A stretch of 64,000 nt of DNA from Paenibacillus sp. JJ-223 (GTDB lineage: Bacteria; Bacillota; Bacilli; Paenibacillales; Paenibacillaceae): NCBI RefSeq assembly GCF_927798175.1, contig NZ_CAKMMP010000015.1:1-64000 (forward strand). Direction: 5' to 3'. Below are positions 42,563 through 51,330 of this stretch, piece after piece. The notes under the pieces were generated by a model. That model saw nothing but the letters and a program-made list of their open reading frames with translations, did no database searches and was not told the origin of the DNA. A program made the translations under genes and the position numbers. The stretch's first letter is position 1; every line of letters starts with the position of its first letter.

Positions 42563-43618
42563 ATGAACGAACGTTACCGGGTCATCGTGGCGGGATGCGG
42601 GGCCATGTCGGGCACCTGGGTCGACTATGCCATGCAAAGGCCGGATACGGCCATCGTCGGACTGGTGGACCTTCAGCCGCAGCAGGCGGCTGCGCTTGCA
42701 GGGCGGCACGGGCTGGACTGCCCCACGTTCACCGATATCAACGAAGCCATTGCAGCTACGGGAGCCAATATCGTCTTCGACGTGACGATACCGTCGAGCC
42801 ACTATAACATTGCCAAGACTGCCTTGCGGCAAGGCTGCCACGTGTTCGGCGAGAAACCGTTGGCCGAAACCATCCCCGAGTGCCGGGATATCGTGCGCCT
42901 CTCCGGCGAAACGGGACAGCTGCAAGCCGTCATGCAGAATCGGCGCTTCGATCCGCGCATACGGGCGTATCGCAGCCTGATCGCGGACGGCACGATCGGC
43001 AAGGTTGGTTATGCCGGGGCCGACTTCTTTCTCGGGCCGCATTTTGGCGGCTTCCGTGAAATCATGGACAGCCCGCTGCTGCTGGACATGGCCATTCACA
43101 CCTTCGATCAGGCCCGGTTCATTCTCGGCGCCGATCCGGTGTCGGTCTACTGCCATGAATTCAACCCTCCCGGTTCGTGGTATAAGGGCCATGCCATGGC
43201 CTTATGCATTTTTGAAATGTCCGACGGCTCGGTGTTCAATTACCGCGGTTCATGGTGTGCCGAAGGCGCGCCCACATCGTGGGAAGCATCCTGGCGGGTT
43301 ATCGGGGAAAAAGGGTCGGCCATCTGGAACGGACACGACGAGATTTACGCAGAATCTGTTGTAACGGAACGTTTGGACGAGAACGGGAAACTGACCTTTT
43401 TCCAGCCTGCCGAACGAATTGAAGGCGTGATTCCTGCCATGGACAAAACCGGACACCACGGCTGTCTGGAAGATATGTTCGACGCGCTCGAAACCGGACG
43501 TTTGCCGGAAACGCATTGCAGCGACAACCAGTACAGCATGGCCATGGTGCTCGGCTCTCTGGAAAGCGCACGCATCGGGCAAAAGGTATGGATTGCTGAC
43601 CTGCTCGGCAGCGTATAG
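42563..43618 (+). CDS. Gfo/Idh/MocA-family oxidoreductase
   Basis: A 351-residue NAD(P)-dependent sugar dehydrogenase-like protein. The Rossmann start VIVAGCGAMSGTWVDYAM, the cofactor/substrate motif FGEKPLAE (about 96-103, catalytic Lys) and the C-terminal half with LLDMAIHTFDQARFILG (His near 179, as in the DxxxH motif) are typical. It forms a two-gene operon with the upstream isomerase-like gene, which often acts on the oxidised (keto) product in this family pairing. AAAGGAGATGATCGC precedes the ATG. Ends at a bidirectional terminator. Confidence 0.92.
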   Translation: MNERYRVIVAGCGAMSGTWVDYAMQRPDTAIVGLVDLQPQQAAALAGRHGLDCPTFTDINEAIAATGANIVFDVTIPSSHYNIAKTALRQGCHVFGEKPLAETIPECRDIVRLSGETGQLQAVMQNRRFDPRIRAYRSLIADGTIGKVGYAGADFFLGPHFGGFREIMDSPLLLDMAIHTFDQARFILGADPVSVYCHEFNPPGSWYKGHAMALCIFEMSDGSVFNYRGSWCAEGAPTSWEASWRVIGEKGSAIWNGHDEIYAESVVTERLDENGKLTFFQPAERIEGVIPAMDKTGHHGCLEDMFDALETGRLPETHCSDNQYSMAMVLGSLESARIGQKVWIADLLGSV

Positions 43619-43642
43619 GCATAGATTTTCAATACAATAAAG

Positions 43643-43686
43643 AACAGGCCCTTTCAGCGGATTCACCGCGATGTGGGCCTGTTTTA
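43643..43686. terminator. Bidirectional terminator between dehydrogenase and mannosidase genes
   Basis: AACAGGCCC/GGGCCTGTT perfect stem with TTTT on the plus strand side. Confidence 0.88.
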
Positions 43687-43692
43687 TCGCAG

Positions 43693-45012
43693 CTATAAAA
43701 TCCCCTTATCCATTGCCTTGCGCACAAGCTGGGCAAACAGGCTGTTCGACCAGGCAAACCACGGTCTCGTAAACGTGGACGGATCATCCGCAGCAAAACC
43801 TTCATGCATGTACCCGGTTCCTGCGTCGGTGCTTTCCAGCACTCCGATCATCTCCAGCATTTCTTCGTCAGTCTCTGCCGTAAGCCCCTGCATGGACAGT
43901 GCCATGTGCCAGATATAACCCTCGGGGGTATGCGGGCTGCCGATGCCTTTGGCTGCTTTCCCTTCGAAATAAAACGGATTGTCCTTGCTGAGGATGAACC
44001 GCCGCGTATTCCGATAAACGGGATCGTCCGCCTGCACGTATCCGAAATACGGAATGGACATCAATCCGGGCGTGCCCGCATCATCCATCAGGCAATAGTT
44101 GCCGTAGCCGTCGGTCTCATAAGCATAGATTTTGCCATATACCGGATGGTTGTAGGTGCCGTACAGCGCGATGCCATGCCGGATCTCCTCCTCCAAGGAT
44201 GCCATCCTCCCCACAAGCCGTTCATCCCGGAATACCCATCTTGCGATTTCTCCCATCTGTTTCAACGTTACGGCGGCAAACATGTTGGCCGGAATATTGT
44301 AGTGAAAATCGCACGCATCGTCGCTTGCGCGAAAGCCCGACCAGATCATTCCGGTATAATTGACCGGCATGCCGAGCCCTTCATTGCGCAGTGTATCATG
44401 CGCAGGACAATTGCGCCGCATGAAACGATAGGGCGACCGTTCCGCATGCCGCTGCTCGGTTTGCCACAGCTTTACCGTCATTTCCATCACCCGTTTGAAG
44501 CGTTCGTCGAAGATGTCCGTCAATTCCGTTTCCCGCCAATACGCATATGCGAGCCGCATCGAAAAACAGAGGGAATCCAGCTCAAACTTCCGCTCCCATA
44601 CCCATGGGGACATTTCAGTCTCATCGTTGGCATCCCAGTGCCAGCCGTTTGCCGTTTCGTTGAACGCGTTGGCATACGGATCGATCTCGGCATAAAACAT
44701 ATGCCGTTTGACCAAGCCGCCAATGATGCGCTGCAGCTGGGCATCCTTTTTGGCAAACGGGACGTAGTGCATCACCTGCTCCACCGAGTCGCGCAGCCAC
44801 ATCGCGGGAATGTCCCCCGTAATGACAAACGTTGTGCCGTCGTCCAGCAGCTTCGTCGTCGTTTCCAGCGTGTTCGGAAAACAGTTGCGAAATTGCTGGA
44901 GCAATCGCGGCCTGTCCCGCAACCGCTCTTCCGCTTGAGTCAAAACATCTTGTACGGCCTGCGGCAGCTCCAGCCGCGGCATGGCAATCTGCGGTAATCT
45001 GAACTGTTCCAT
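43693..45012 (-). CDS. GH125 exo-alpha-1,6-mannosidase
   Basis: A 439-residue glycoside hydrolase of family 125 (formerly DUF1237), which removes alpha-1,6-linked mannose from non-reducing ends by inversion. Substrate-site motifs: FVITGDIPAMWLRDSVEQV (about 62-80), ETANGWHWDANDE, MIWSGFRASDDA with the predicted acid Asp (about 226-230), and GYMHEGFAADDP with the predicted base Glu (about 405). Cytoplasmic (no signal peptide), so it acts on imported manno-oligosaccharides. ATG 45012 has AAGGGAG upstream. A LacI-type regulator is divergent, with a perfect palindrome between them. Confidence 0.94.
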   Translation of the reverse strand: MEQFRLPQIAMPRLELPQAVQDVLTQAEERLRDRPRLLQQFRNCFPNTLETTTKLLDDGTTFVITGDIPAMWLRDSVEQVMHYVPFAKKDAQLQRIIGGLVKRHMFYAEIDPYANAFNETANGWHWDANDETEMSPWVWERKFELDSLCFSMRLAYAYWRETELTDIFDERFKRVMEMTVKLWQTEQRHAERSPYRFMRRNCPAHDTLRNEGLGMPVNYTGMIWSGFRASDDACDFHYNIPANMFAAVTLKQMGEIARWVFRDERLVGRMASLEEEIRHGIALYGTYNHPVYGKIYAYETDGYGNYCLMDDAGTPGLMSIPYFGYVQADDPVYRNTRRFILSKDNPFYFEGKAAKGIGSPHTPEGYIWHMALSMQGLTAETDEEMLEMIGVLESTDAGTGYMHEGFAADDPSTFTRPWFAWSNSLFAQLVRKAMDKGIL

Positions 45013-45092
45013 CGATATCGTCTCCCTTGGGATGAATTAGGTTGGATTTTTAGGTGGAGCGGATGTATATTGTTATTTTTGTTATGCTAAAT

Positions 45093-45110
45093 TATAATAA
45101 CGTTATTATA
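45093..45110. promoter_or_regulatory. LacI-type operator candidate between GH125 and its regulator
   Basis: An 18-bp perfect palindrome TATAATAACGTTATTATA with the central CG step typical of LacI-family operators, about 80 bases from each start codon, so it can serve both divergent promoters. Confidence 0.7.
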
Positions 45111-45190
45111 TTTGTAATGTACTATGGATGTACACGTCCGTCAATTGTTCATGCCGTTCACATCACTTTCTTCGATGAAGGAGCCTTGCC

Positions 45191-46261
45191 ATGTCACGAA
45201 AAATTTCCATCCAAACGCTGGCCGACCAGCTCGGACTGTCCAAATATGCGGTATCCCGTGCCCTCGGCGGCAAATCGGGAGTCAGCGAAGAAACGCGCGC
45301 ACGTGTGCTCGAATTAGCCCGAACGCTCGGATATCGCCAACACACGCCAGGCATTACGTCTACGCTGATAGCCAATGCTGGAGCAGACCCTCACAGGCCA
45401 CCGAGCCCGCTGTTTGCCCTGATCTGCATGAACCAATCCAATCTCAGCGAGCCGCATTATTGGCAGCGCGTGCTGTCCGGCATGATATCTGCCTGCGATG
45501 AACGAGGATGGCATCATGCTATCGTTTCGCCTTCACTGTCTGCCGATGATGACCGCCTACCGCCGGAGCAAGCCCTCGCTCCGCATCTCGACTGGGCGCA
45601 TTGCGCAGGGATCGTTGTCATGGGTGCATTCCCGCATACCGTGATGAAGCGGCTGTCGAAAACGGGACGCCCCCTCATTCTGGTGGATCACCATGATCCG
45701 CTCCTGAACTGCGACACCGTCAGCCATGACAACCTGGAGGCGGGCATGACCGCCGCACAATACCTGCTGTCCGTCCGCTGCCAACGAATCGGGCTGATCA
45801 CCGACGACGGCCGGGCCACCAGCTTTGCCCAGCGCAGAATGGGCATGGAGCTGATGGTCAAGCAGGCGCAAGCACAAGATGGCGTGACCGCAGCGCTGCG
45901 CGAATGGAGCATTCCTTATGAGCACGGTGATTGGCTTGAACAGTTGGCCCACGAGTTTCGCCGGCTGCCTGAAGCAGAGCGCCCGGACGCCTGGGTTGGC
46001 GTCAATGACGACATTGCGATGCGATGGATACGCAAACTGCAGGACATGGGCTTCTCCGTGCCAGGCGATTGCCGTGTGCTCGGCATCGACAACGTACACG
46101 CGGCCGCCTCTGCGATTCCCCCCCTGACAACGGTTCACCTGTGCAAGGAAGAGCTGGGGCAGCGTGCAATCGAATCGCTGCAGCGCCGCATGGAGCGGCC
46201 CGGTTCGCCGAGGGAAACGATTATGCTGTCCACCAACCTGATCCCAAGGGACTCCGCGTAG
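45191..46261 (+). CDS. LacI-family transcriptional regulator
   Basis: A 356-residue regulator. The N-terminal HTH ISIQTLADQLGLSKYAVSRA and hinge helix region (ETRARVLELARTLGYR) are those of the LacI family, followed by a periplasmic-binding-protein-like sensor (AGIVVMGAFP; LILVDHHDP; SHDNLEAGMTAAQYL; GIDNVHAAASAIPPLTTVH). The Ala/Val hinge Leu is not obvious, and the linker is Pro-rich. It starts at ATG 45191 following AAGGAG. Divergent from the GH125 gene, with the palindrome at 45093, it probably represses mannosidase expression until a mannose-derived inducer binds. A terminator follows. Confidence 0.92.
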   Translation: MSRKISIQTLADQLGLSKYAVSRALGGKSGVSEETRARVLELARTLGYRQHTPGITSTLIANAGADPHRPPSPLFALICMNQSNLSEPHYWQRVLSGMISACDERGWHHAIVSPSLSADDDRLPPEQALAPHLDWAHCAGIVVMGAFPHTVMKRLSKTGRPLILVDHHDPLLNCDTVSHDNLEAGMTAAQYLLSVRCQRIGLITDDGRATSFAQRRMGMELMVKQAQAQDGVTAALREWSIPYEHGDWLEQLAHEFRRLPEAERPDAWVGVNDDIAMRWIRKLQDMGFSVPGDCRVLGIDNVHAAASAIPPLTTVHLCKEELGQRAIESLQRRMERPGSPRETIMLSTNLIPRDSA

Positions 46262-46324
46262 CTTCTAGCATACGGGCTCGGCTCGGGGGTATGGGTACTT
46301 GCCGTATGCTGAACCTTCAACAAC

Positions 46325-46378
46325 AAAAAAGAGCGAAATTCTCCCGGACAACAGTGCCGGAAGCTTTCGCTCCTTTGT
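46325..46378. terminator. Bidirectional terminator
   Basis: GAGCGAAA/TTTCGCTC stem (46331-46338 with 46365-46372), with an inner CCGG/CCGG pairing and A6 on the left, giving TTTTTT on the minus strand. Confidence 0.85.
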
Positions 46379-46400
46379 CTCTACATCTCCATTTTGACTC

Positions 46401-46582
46401 TTACGAACCTCACACATCTTATTCGGGCCATTTTGGAAAATTGAATTTCTTACGAACGTCAGACACCTTATTGTGGCCATTTGAGCGCCAGGAACTTCAT
46501 TTTCACGCCAATAGCGTGTCTGTGATTCGCAAGAAATTTCTTTCCCTGAAAATTCGTTTAATAACGTGCGTCAGGTTCTTTA
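46401..46582. repeat. Family 2 palindromic element, copy 2
   Basis: Same design as 40389-40571: direct motifs starting at 46401 and 46450 (TTACGAACCTCACACATCTT; TTACGAACGTCAGACACCTT) and inverted motifs ending at about 46532 and 46582. Outer arms also pair through ATTTT..GGAAA..GAATTTC. It again lies between convergent genes. Confidence 0.8.
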
Positions 46583-46698
46583 AAGCCTGATCCGTTTCAC
46601 GCGCAAAGCTTCTCAGACACTGCCCTAACGCATTCGGAGCATCGTTATCTATCAATCTACACAATTCAATCCCCGGCAGACATCGTCATGATCCGATC

Positions 46699-48309
46699 TC
46701 ATTGATTCAACCAAGGCAGATGCTCCGATGAAGGAAGCTCCACCTCCCAATCGACGTCTTGATAATCATGAGTCTCCAAGGTGCGCTTCAAGGTCAGTTT
46801 GGTGCCTTTGTTTTGAGAAAATCCCCGAATAACGTACTTCAGATTCGCCGAAACAAATTTTCCACCATATTCAGAAGCAGTAGAGGTTCCGGCGATTTCC
46901 ACTGGGTATTGCTCGCCATGCTCGTCTACTGCGACCCAGTGATCAGCTTGTGCTTCTTTCTGCCAGAACGAGCCTGAACCTTCAAGAATTAGATCCCCCT
47001 TATCATCGAATACACTTATCGGCTGGTTACCAGATACCCGGACGTGACCATACCCATAGTCGCTCAGTACCAGCTCATCCCCAGACTGTTCAAATTTCGC
47101 CGGCTGCTCGCGGATCCGGTCCAAATCAATCGCTAATGATTGCTCATCTTTGACAGGCAAGGTGTACCCGTCCAGTACGAAACGAATCGGTCCCGCGCCT
47201 AATGTGACGAATTCGGGGTCCCACATTTCCGACAGCTTCAGCACGCCGCCATTCCCGCTCAGTCCGGTCGTATCGCGAAGGCTGTATTTTGCCTTACGAG
47301 CACCACTTCGGCTGCCGTTGAATATTCGATATTCCTGGGTAGCCGGGATCTCCAGATGGTACAGAATCTCCACTTGGTTTTCCCAACCCTCTCCCACCTT
47401 GGCAAGAAGCTTATCGTTCAGGCTTATATCCAGATCAAGACGTGTTCCGGTTGGCGTTTGCAGCAACTGCTTCATTTGCAAACGAAGGCCTTCCGGCGTC
47501 ACATAGCTTTCGTTCATTGCCTTCTGCACGGCATATGTTTTGGCTTTGGCCAGATCGATTCCAAATTGAAAGCTCCAATCGACATAGGCCGTTTCATCGG
47601 TATACGTTCGGCTCTTCGCATCATATACATTGCCTACATTAAGGTGATTCAGTTCCCCTCGCACCACAATCCGATCCGGAACGTCATCATGCAGCTGAAA
47701 AACAAACTGCCTGTACTTCCAGCTTTGTATATTCACCTCTACTTCGGAGACTACGGATTCTCCCTTCTCATCCGTGATGTGGATCCTGCTGGGGTCAGGT
47801 GTAATATCAATGGGCCCGCTTCCATCCGGTACAGACCCCTGAAGTGTCAGCACAATCCGTGAACGATCCACCAGCACTTCTTCGATTTGCAGCGTATAAC
47901 CCTGATCCTCAATCCGGATATTCGGATTAACGACCAGTCCGAGCGGTTGCAGGCGCTTATAATCATTGACCAGATTGTTGATCCTGAATTCATCCGGTAC
48001 CGGTATATCCGGGAGTGGCGGATTTACCGCATTGATCGTACTTCTCGCAGCTGGCTGCTGCTGCACCCACTCCCAAGCAAACCACGCTCCACCAACCAGC
48101 AGCAGCAGCGCCGCAGCAGAAACGGCTGCACGTTTCATCCTTTTTCCGGGAAGCTTGATCTGCGCTCCAATCGAATTCCCTTGCTCCTTTTTATCGATGG
48201 ATATCGCATCCAGCTTCTCCATGACGCGCAGCGTAAACTCCGAATCCGGCTGTTCATGAAACAAAACACGCTCCCATTGCCGGTCCTCTTCACTTGGAAT
48301 AGGCTTCAT
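46699..48309 (-). CDS. Membrane-bound anti-sigma-type protein (DUF4179 family)
   Basis: A 536-residue single-pass membrane protein. The cytoplasmic head (about 1-58: PSEEDRQWERVLFHEQPDSE) would hold the sigma factor. The transmembrane segment is AAVSAAALLLLVGGAWFAW (about 60-80), and the large extracellular part begins with the DUF4179-like region GLVVNPNIRIEDQGYTLQIE and continues with beta-rich repeats. The ATG at 48309 overlaps the sigma gene by 20 bases, with GGGAGG 11 bases upstream, so the two are translationally coupled. By context it is the anti-sigma or signal-sensing partner. Confidence 0.85.
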   Translation of the reverse strand: MKPIPSEEDRQWERVLFHEQPDSEFTLRVMEKLDAISIDKKEQGNSIGAQIKLPGKRMKRAAVSAAALLLLVGGAWFAWEWVQQQPAARSTINAVNPPLPDIPVPDEFRINNLVNDYKRLQPLGLVVNPNIRIEDQGYTLQIEEVLVDRSRIVLTLQGSVPDGSGPIDITPDPSRIHITDEKGESVVSEVEVNIQSWKYRQFVFQLHDDVPDRIVVRGELNHLNVGNVYDAKSRTYTDETAYVDWSFQFGIDLAKAKTYAVQKAMNESYVTPEGLRLQMKQLLQTPTGTRLDLDISLNDKLLAKVGEGWENQVEILYHLEIPATQEYRIFNGSRSGARKAKYSLRDTTGLSGNGGVLKLSEMWDPEFVTLGAGPIRFVLDGYTLPVKDEQSLAIDLDRIREQPAKFEQSGDELVLSDYGYGHVRVSGNQPISVFDDKGDLILEGSGSFWQKEAQADHWVAVDEHGEQYPVEIAGTSTASEYGGKFVSANLKYVIRGFSQNKGTKLTLKRTLETHDYQDVDWEVELPSSEHLPWLNQ

Positions 48310-48874
48310 ATATCGATAAACCTCCCTTGCGGTCCATTTGTTTTCTAAGAGCTTTTTTGCCACGATACAGCGCATTGCGCACCTGGAGCTGGTTCATGCC
48401 CGTAATGCGTGCGATTTCCTCATAACTCAGCTCATTCGTGTACTTCAGCAATAATACGAGGCGATACGCTTCCGGCAATCGATCGAGCTGCTGCACGATC
48501 TCGCGTTTCATCTCCTGCTGCAGCACCGTTTTTTCCGGCGTTCCCTCCTCGGCAGCCTCCACCAGTTCCAGGGTATCTGCGCCCATAACGGGTTTCTGCT
48601 GCCGCATGAAATCGCGCATCCGATTCACCGCAATCGTGTAGATCCAGGCCGAAAAGCTCGAGCCTTCCCGCCGGGTCGCCAAATACCGGTAAACACGGAT
48701 AAACACATCCTGCGCCAAATCCTGCGCATCTTGATGGCTCGCGCCCATTCCGCGCAAAAGGCCAAACACTTTATTTTTGTACCGGTCCACAATTATGGCA
48801 AACAGCTGCTTCTCCCCCGCCACAATGCGCCGAACCAGCTCATCCTCCGAGATTTCAGGCATATGCTGTGTCAT
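48290..48874 (-). CDS. ECF RNA polymerase sigma factor
   Basis: A 194-residue sigma-70 family factor of the extracytoplasmic function group. Region 2: FAIIVDRYKNKVFGLLRGMG then DAQDLAQDVFIRVYRYL and FSAWIYTIAVNRMRDFMRQ. Region 4: LDRLPEAYRLVLLLKYTNEL SYEEIARITGMNQLQVRNAL YRGKKALRK. The start is ATG 48874 with AAGGGGG 6 bases upstream; a further in-frame ATG lies 27 bases earlier. It precedes and overlaps the DUF4179 membrane gene, the classic sigma/anti-sigma arrangement. The target promoters are unknown. Confidence 0.93.
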   Translation of the reverse strand: MTQHMPEISEDELVRRIVAGEKQLFAIIVDRYKNKVFGLLRGMGASHQDAQDLAQDVFIRVYRYLATRREGSSFSAWIYTIAVNRMRDFMRQQKPVMGADTLELVEAAEEGTPEKTVLQQEMKREIVQQLDRLPEAYRLVLLLKYTNELSYEEIARITGMNQLQVRNALYRGKKALRKQMDRKGGLSIYEAYSK

Positions 48875-48955
48875 TGTATCCCCCTTCTCTACAGCGTCCA
48901 TGCATGGTTCTGTACTCTATAGACGTCCTCTCCCCCTAAAACTTCTCACTTTGGC

Positions 48956-49004
48956 AAAAAAAAGAATTCACCCTTTCCCGCAAAAGTGCGTTTGGGGTGA
49001 ATTC
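48956..49004 (-). terminator. Terminator after the Mug gene
   Basis: GAATTCACCC/GGGTGAATTC perfect 10-bp stem with eight T on the minus strand. Confidence 0.9.
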
Positions 49005-49034
49005 GAAAGACTGATGCCGCTTGCTATTCGCTTC

Positions 49035-49541
49035 CTATTTCCCGGCCACAAACTCGCTAAGCTGTGCATAAATGGCCACGATTTCATCCATGGACATGCG
49101 TACCAGCCCGCTGGAGGAAGGAGCAACAAATTCATGGATTTCCGGGACGACCGGGTCGTCCTGAAATCCCCAATCCGTTTTTCCGCGTTTGCTGTACTGG
49201 GCGTATACGCCTTTGCCAACGAAGCAGGCCACTTGCGGCCGGTATTCCTCCAGCTTTTGTTTCAAAATGAGGCGTCCCTCCGCATACTCCTCACGCGTGA
49301 TATCCTCTACACCTCTCGTGGGACGGGCCACGATATTTGTGAATCCATAGCCCAGCTTGAGCAAATCTCCGTCCTCTTCCGGTGCATACAGACGCGGAGT
49401 CAAGCCCGAACGTTCGAGAATGCGCCAGAAACGATTTCCTTTATAAGCGTAATGATGGCCCGTTTCTCCAGACGTCAGGCTTGGATTAAAACCGATGAAC
49501 AGAATGGACAAGCCATAATCGAGATGGTCCGGAATAGCCAT
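49035..49541 (-). CDS. mug: Mismatch-specific uracil/thymine-DNA glycosylase (Mug)
   Basis: A 168-residue member of the MUG/TDG family of uracil-DNA glycosylases, which removes uracil, thymine or ethenocytosine opposite guanine in base excision repair. The catalytic motif is LFIGFNPSLTSGETGHHYA (GINPG-type; Asn near 19), and the second motif, usually NPSGL, appears as APSSSGLVRM (about 140). Length fits the family (about 165). The ATG has GGAGG upstream. Single gene, terminated on its own. Confidence 0.92.
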   Translation of the reverse strand: MAIPDHLDYGLSILFIGFNPSLTSGETGHHYAYKGNRFWRILERSGLTPRLYAPEEDGDLLKLGYGFTNIVARPTRGVEDITREEYAEGRLILKQKLEEYRPQVACFVGKGVYAQYSKRGKTDWGFQDDPVVPEIHEFVAPSSSGLVRMSMDEIVAIYAQLSEFVAGK

Positions 49542-49660
49542 AAATTACCCTCCGTTTCATTTTTCAAATTGCGTCCTCGGATATATGCATGAAGTGATAT
49601 AATGAGTAAAGTGTTTTTCGAAACCGGATTGAATCCCCATGAAAAAGGAAGCTGAACTCG

Positions 49661-50581
49661 ATGATTTTTGACATCATACTGGAAGTCGTCCTGCCCGTCT
49701 TTCTCCTGATCGGAGTCGGGTCCTGGATGCAAAAGATCTTTAAGCTCGACTTGTACACCCTCGCCAAAATCAACTTTTACTGCATCACTCCCGCCGCCGT
49801 ATTCATGAGCATGTACCATTCCGACATGTCGGGCGAGCTGCTCGGGACGGTTACGCTGTTTTACGCCATTTACGTCATCGTTCTATATGTTCTCGGGTCA
49901 GCAGTCTCCCGGGCGCTCAAACTGAATAAAGGCATGAAAGCCGCCTTCAACAACAGCATCATGCTGGACAATGCAGGCAATTACGGGCTGCCGATCAATG
50001 CACTCGTGTTCCGCGGCGATCCGCTGGCCTCTTCCATACAGGCTCTCGTCATGTCGCTGCAATCGCTGCTCACCTTTACGTTCGGCGTTCTGTCGATCCA
50101 AGGGGCCAAGCTCAAAGGCAATTACCGCGCGGTCATCATCGGCTTTCTGAAAATGCCCGTGCCTTATGCGCTGCTGCTCGGCCTTCTATTCCAGATGTGG
50201 CATGTTCCGCTGCCGACCTTCCTGTCCATGCCGCTCACGTACGCGCAGCAAAGCATGGTCGCCGTCGCGCTGCTGACGCTGGGTGCCCAGATCGTCAAAT
50301 ATCCGATCAGGCTGTATCGCCTTGATGTGTATATTAGCACATTTTTGCGCCTCTTGATCGGTCCGGCCATCGGCATCTCCATCGTGCTGCTCCTGGGTAT
50401 GCAAGGCGTCGCCGCCCAGGCGCTGATCATCGCTTCCGGCATGCCGACCGGCGTCAACGCCTCCATTTTGGCGGAGGAATATGACAACGAACCGGATTTC
50501 GCGGCTCAGACCGTGCTGATCTCCACCCTGCTGAACATCATCACGATTACTGCGCTGATCTCGTTTGCAAGAACGTTCTGA
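49661..50581 (+). CDS. AEC (auxin efflux carrier) family transporter
   Basis: A 306-residue membrane protein with ten predicted helices in two five-helix halves. The half-repeat motifs NSIMLDNAGNYGLPINALVF (about 98-117) and ASGMPTGVNASILAEEYDNE (about 268-287) match the AEC/PIN-like permease family. Members move small organic acids, malonate or other metabolites; the substrate cannot be told here. AAAGGA lies about 10 bases upstream of the ATG. It is followed by a very strong bidirectional terminator. Confidence 0.9.
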   Translation: MIFDIILEVVLPVFLLIGVGSWMQKIFKLDLYTLAKINFYCITPAAVFMSMYHSDMSGELLGTVTLFYAIYVIVLYVLGSAVSRALKLNKGMKAAFNNSIMLDNAGNYGLPINALVFRGDPLASSIQALVMSLQSLLTFTFGVLSIQGAKLKGNYRAVIIGFLKMPVPYALLLGLLFQMWHVPLPTFLSMPLTYAQQSMVAVALLTLGAQIVKYPIRLYRLDVYISTFLRLLIGPAIGISIVLLLGMQGVAAQALIIASGMPTGVNASILAEEYDNEPDFAAQTVLISTLLNIITITALISFARTF

Positions 50582-50633
50582 GCATACGGATTCCACTACG
50601 ATCCTCCTTTCATAGATCTAAACCAAAAACGTT

Positions 50634-50683
50634 CAACCCAAAAACCTGTCCGGTATTTAAAAGCCGGACAGGTTTTTGGGTTG
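50634..50683. terminator. Very strong bidirectional terminator
   Basis: A perfect 20-bp stem, CAACCCAAAAACCTGTCCGG with its exact inverse, around a 10-base loop. It terminates the transporter (plus) and the surface-protein operon (minus). Confidence 0.93.
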
Positions 50684-50721
50684 AGTATTGCAAGTATGCA
50701 TCCAGATCGCTGAATCTTCGA

Positions 50722-51252
50722 TTAACGAGCTTCTTCTTGATAGGCTGCCGCTTCTATTTTATAGTTGCCGGCCTTGTTAAACACCACTTTGAATGTAGTA
50801 TCCATGGACGGGCTGGTCACTGTGGCTAATTTGTTGGAGCTGGCGTAGAACACTCCGTTTTGTGTAAAACCATTCAATTTTACTGCCTCATTATTGATCA
50901 TTTGATACACAGTCACATCGTCATTCGTTTCCACATAGGTATTATCTTCTGTTCTGGTGATGTTGAACTCGTAACGAATATTGTCATAATTTTGGCTCAC
51001 GGTGGCACGCAGCGTCAGTTCTTTCTCTTCTCCTGCGTTTACCTCTTGAGTCGGGAGTACATTGACTTCAGCGCCGCTCGAGTTGATCCAGCTCAGCATG
51101 TATGTAGGTTCTTCCGGAGCATTTACCTTGAACGTAGCGGTGATCTCGTTGGAAAGAGTGATGTATGGCGCTGCTCCCGCATAGGCGGGGGCAACCATGG
51201 TAAACAGGGCGGAAGACAACAACAACGCTTTTATGAATGCAGGGGTTTTCAT
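50722..51252 (-). CDS. Small secreted protein, paralogue of next gene (surface operon)
   Basis: A 176-residue exported protein with signal peptide MKTPAFIKALLLSSALFTMV ending APAYA. The mature part is beta-rich: SNEITATFKVNAPEEPTYML, VNAGEEKELTLRATVSQNYD, YEFNITRTEDN and a final FKVVFNKAGNYKIEAAAYQ. It aligns over its whole length with the product of 51331-51846, and its last about 110 residues resemble the C-terminal module of the SLH protein upstream. No Cys, no sorting motif. Third gene of the operon, with AAAAAGGAG before the ATG. Likely an exported surface-layer-associated subunit; no known family recognised. Confidence 0.8.
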   Translation of the reverse strand: MKTPAFIKALLLSSALFTMVAPAYAGAAPYITLSNEITATFKVNAPEEPTYMLSWINSSGAEVNVLPTQEVNAGEEKELTLRATVSQNYDNIRYEFNITRTEDNTYVETNDDVTVYQMINNEAVKLNGFTQNGVFYASSNKLATVTSPSMDTTFKVVFNKAGNYKIEAAAYQEEAR

Positions 51253-51330
51253 TGGATTTGATCTCCTTTTTCATGATTTGACGGTGAATTCGATGTTCAC
51301 ACGGTATATGATTTGAATCGGTACTCACCT

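Noticed and set aside
41630..43192. 520-codon antisense frame over the isomerase and dehydrogenase genes
   Set aside because: Spans two well-supported genes on the other strand with His/Arg-rich nonsense composition.
40389..46582. Family 2 arrays as CRISPR
   Set aside because: Only four diverged motifs per array, in inverted pairs, with no cas genes; the nuclease at 38367 is a lone Cas4/AddB-like protein.
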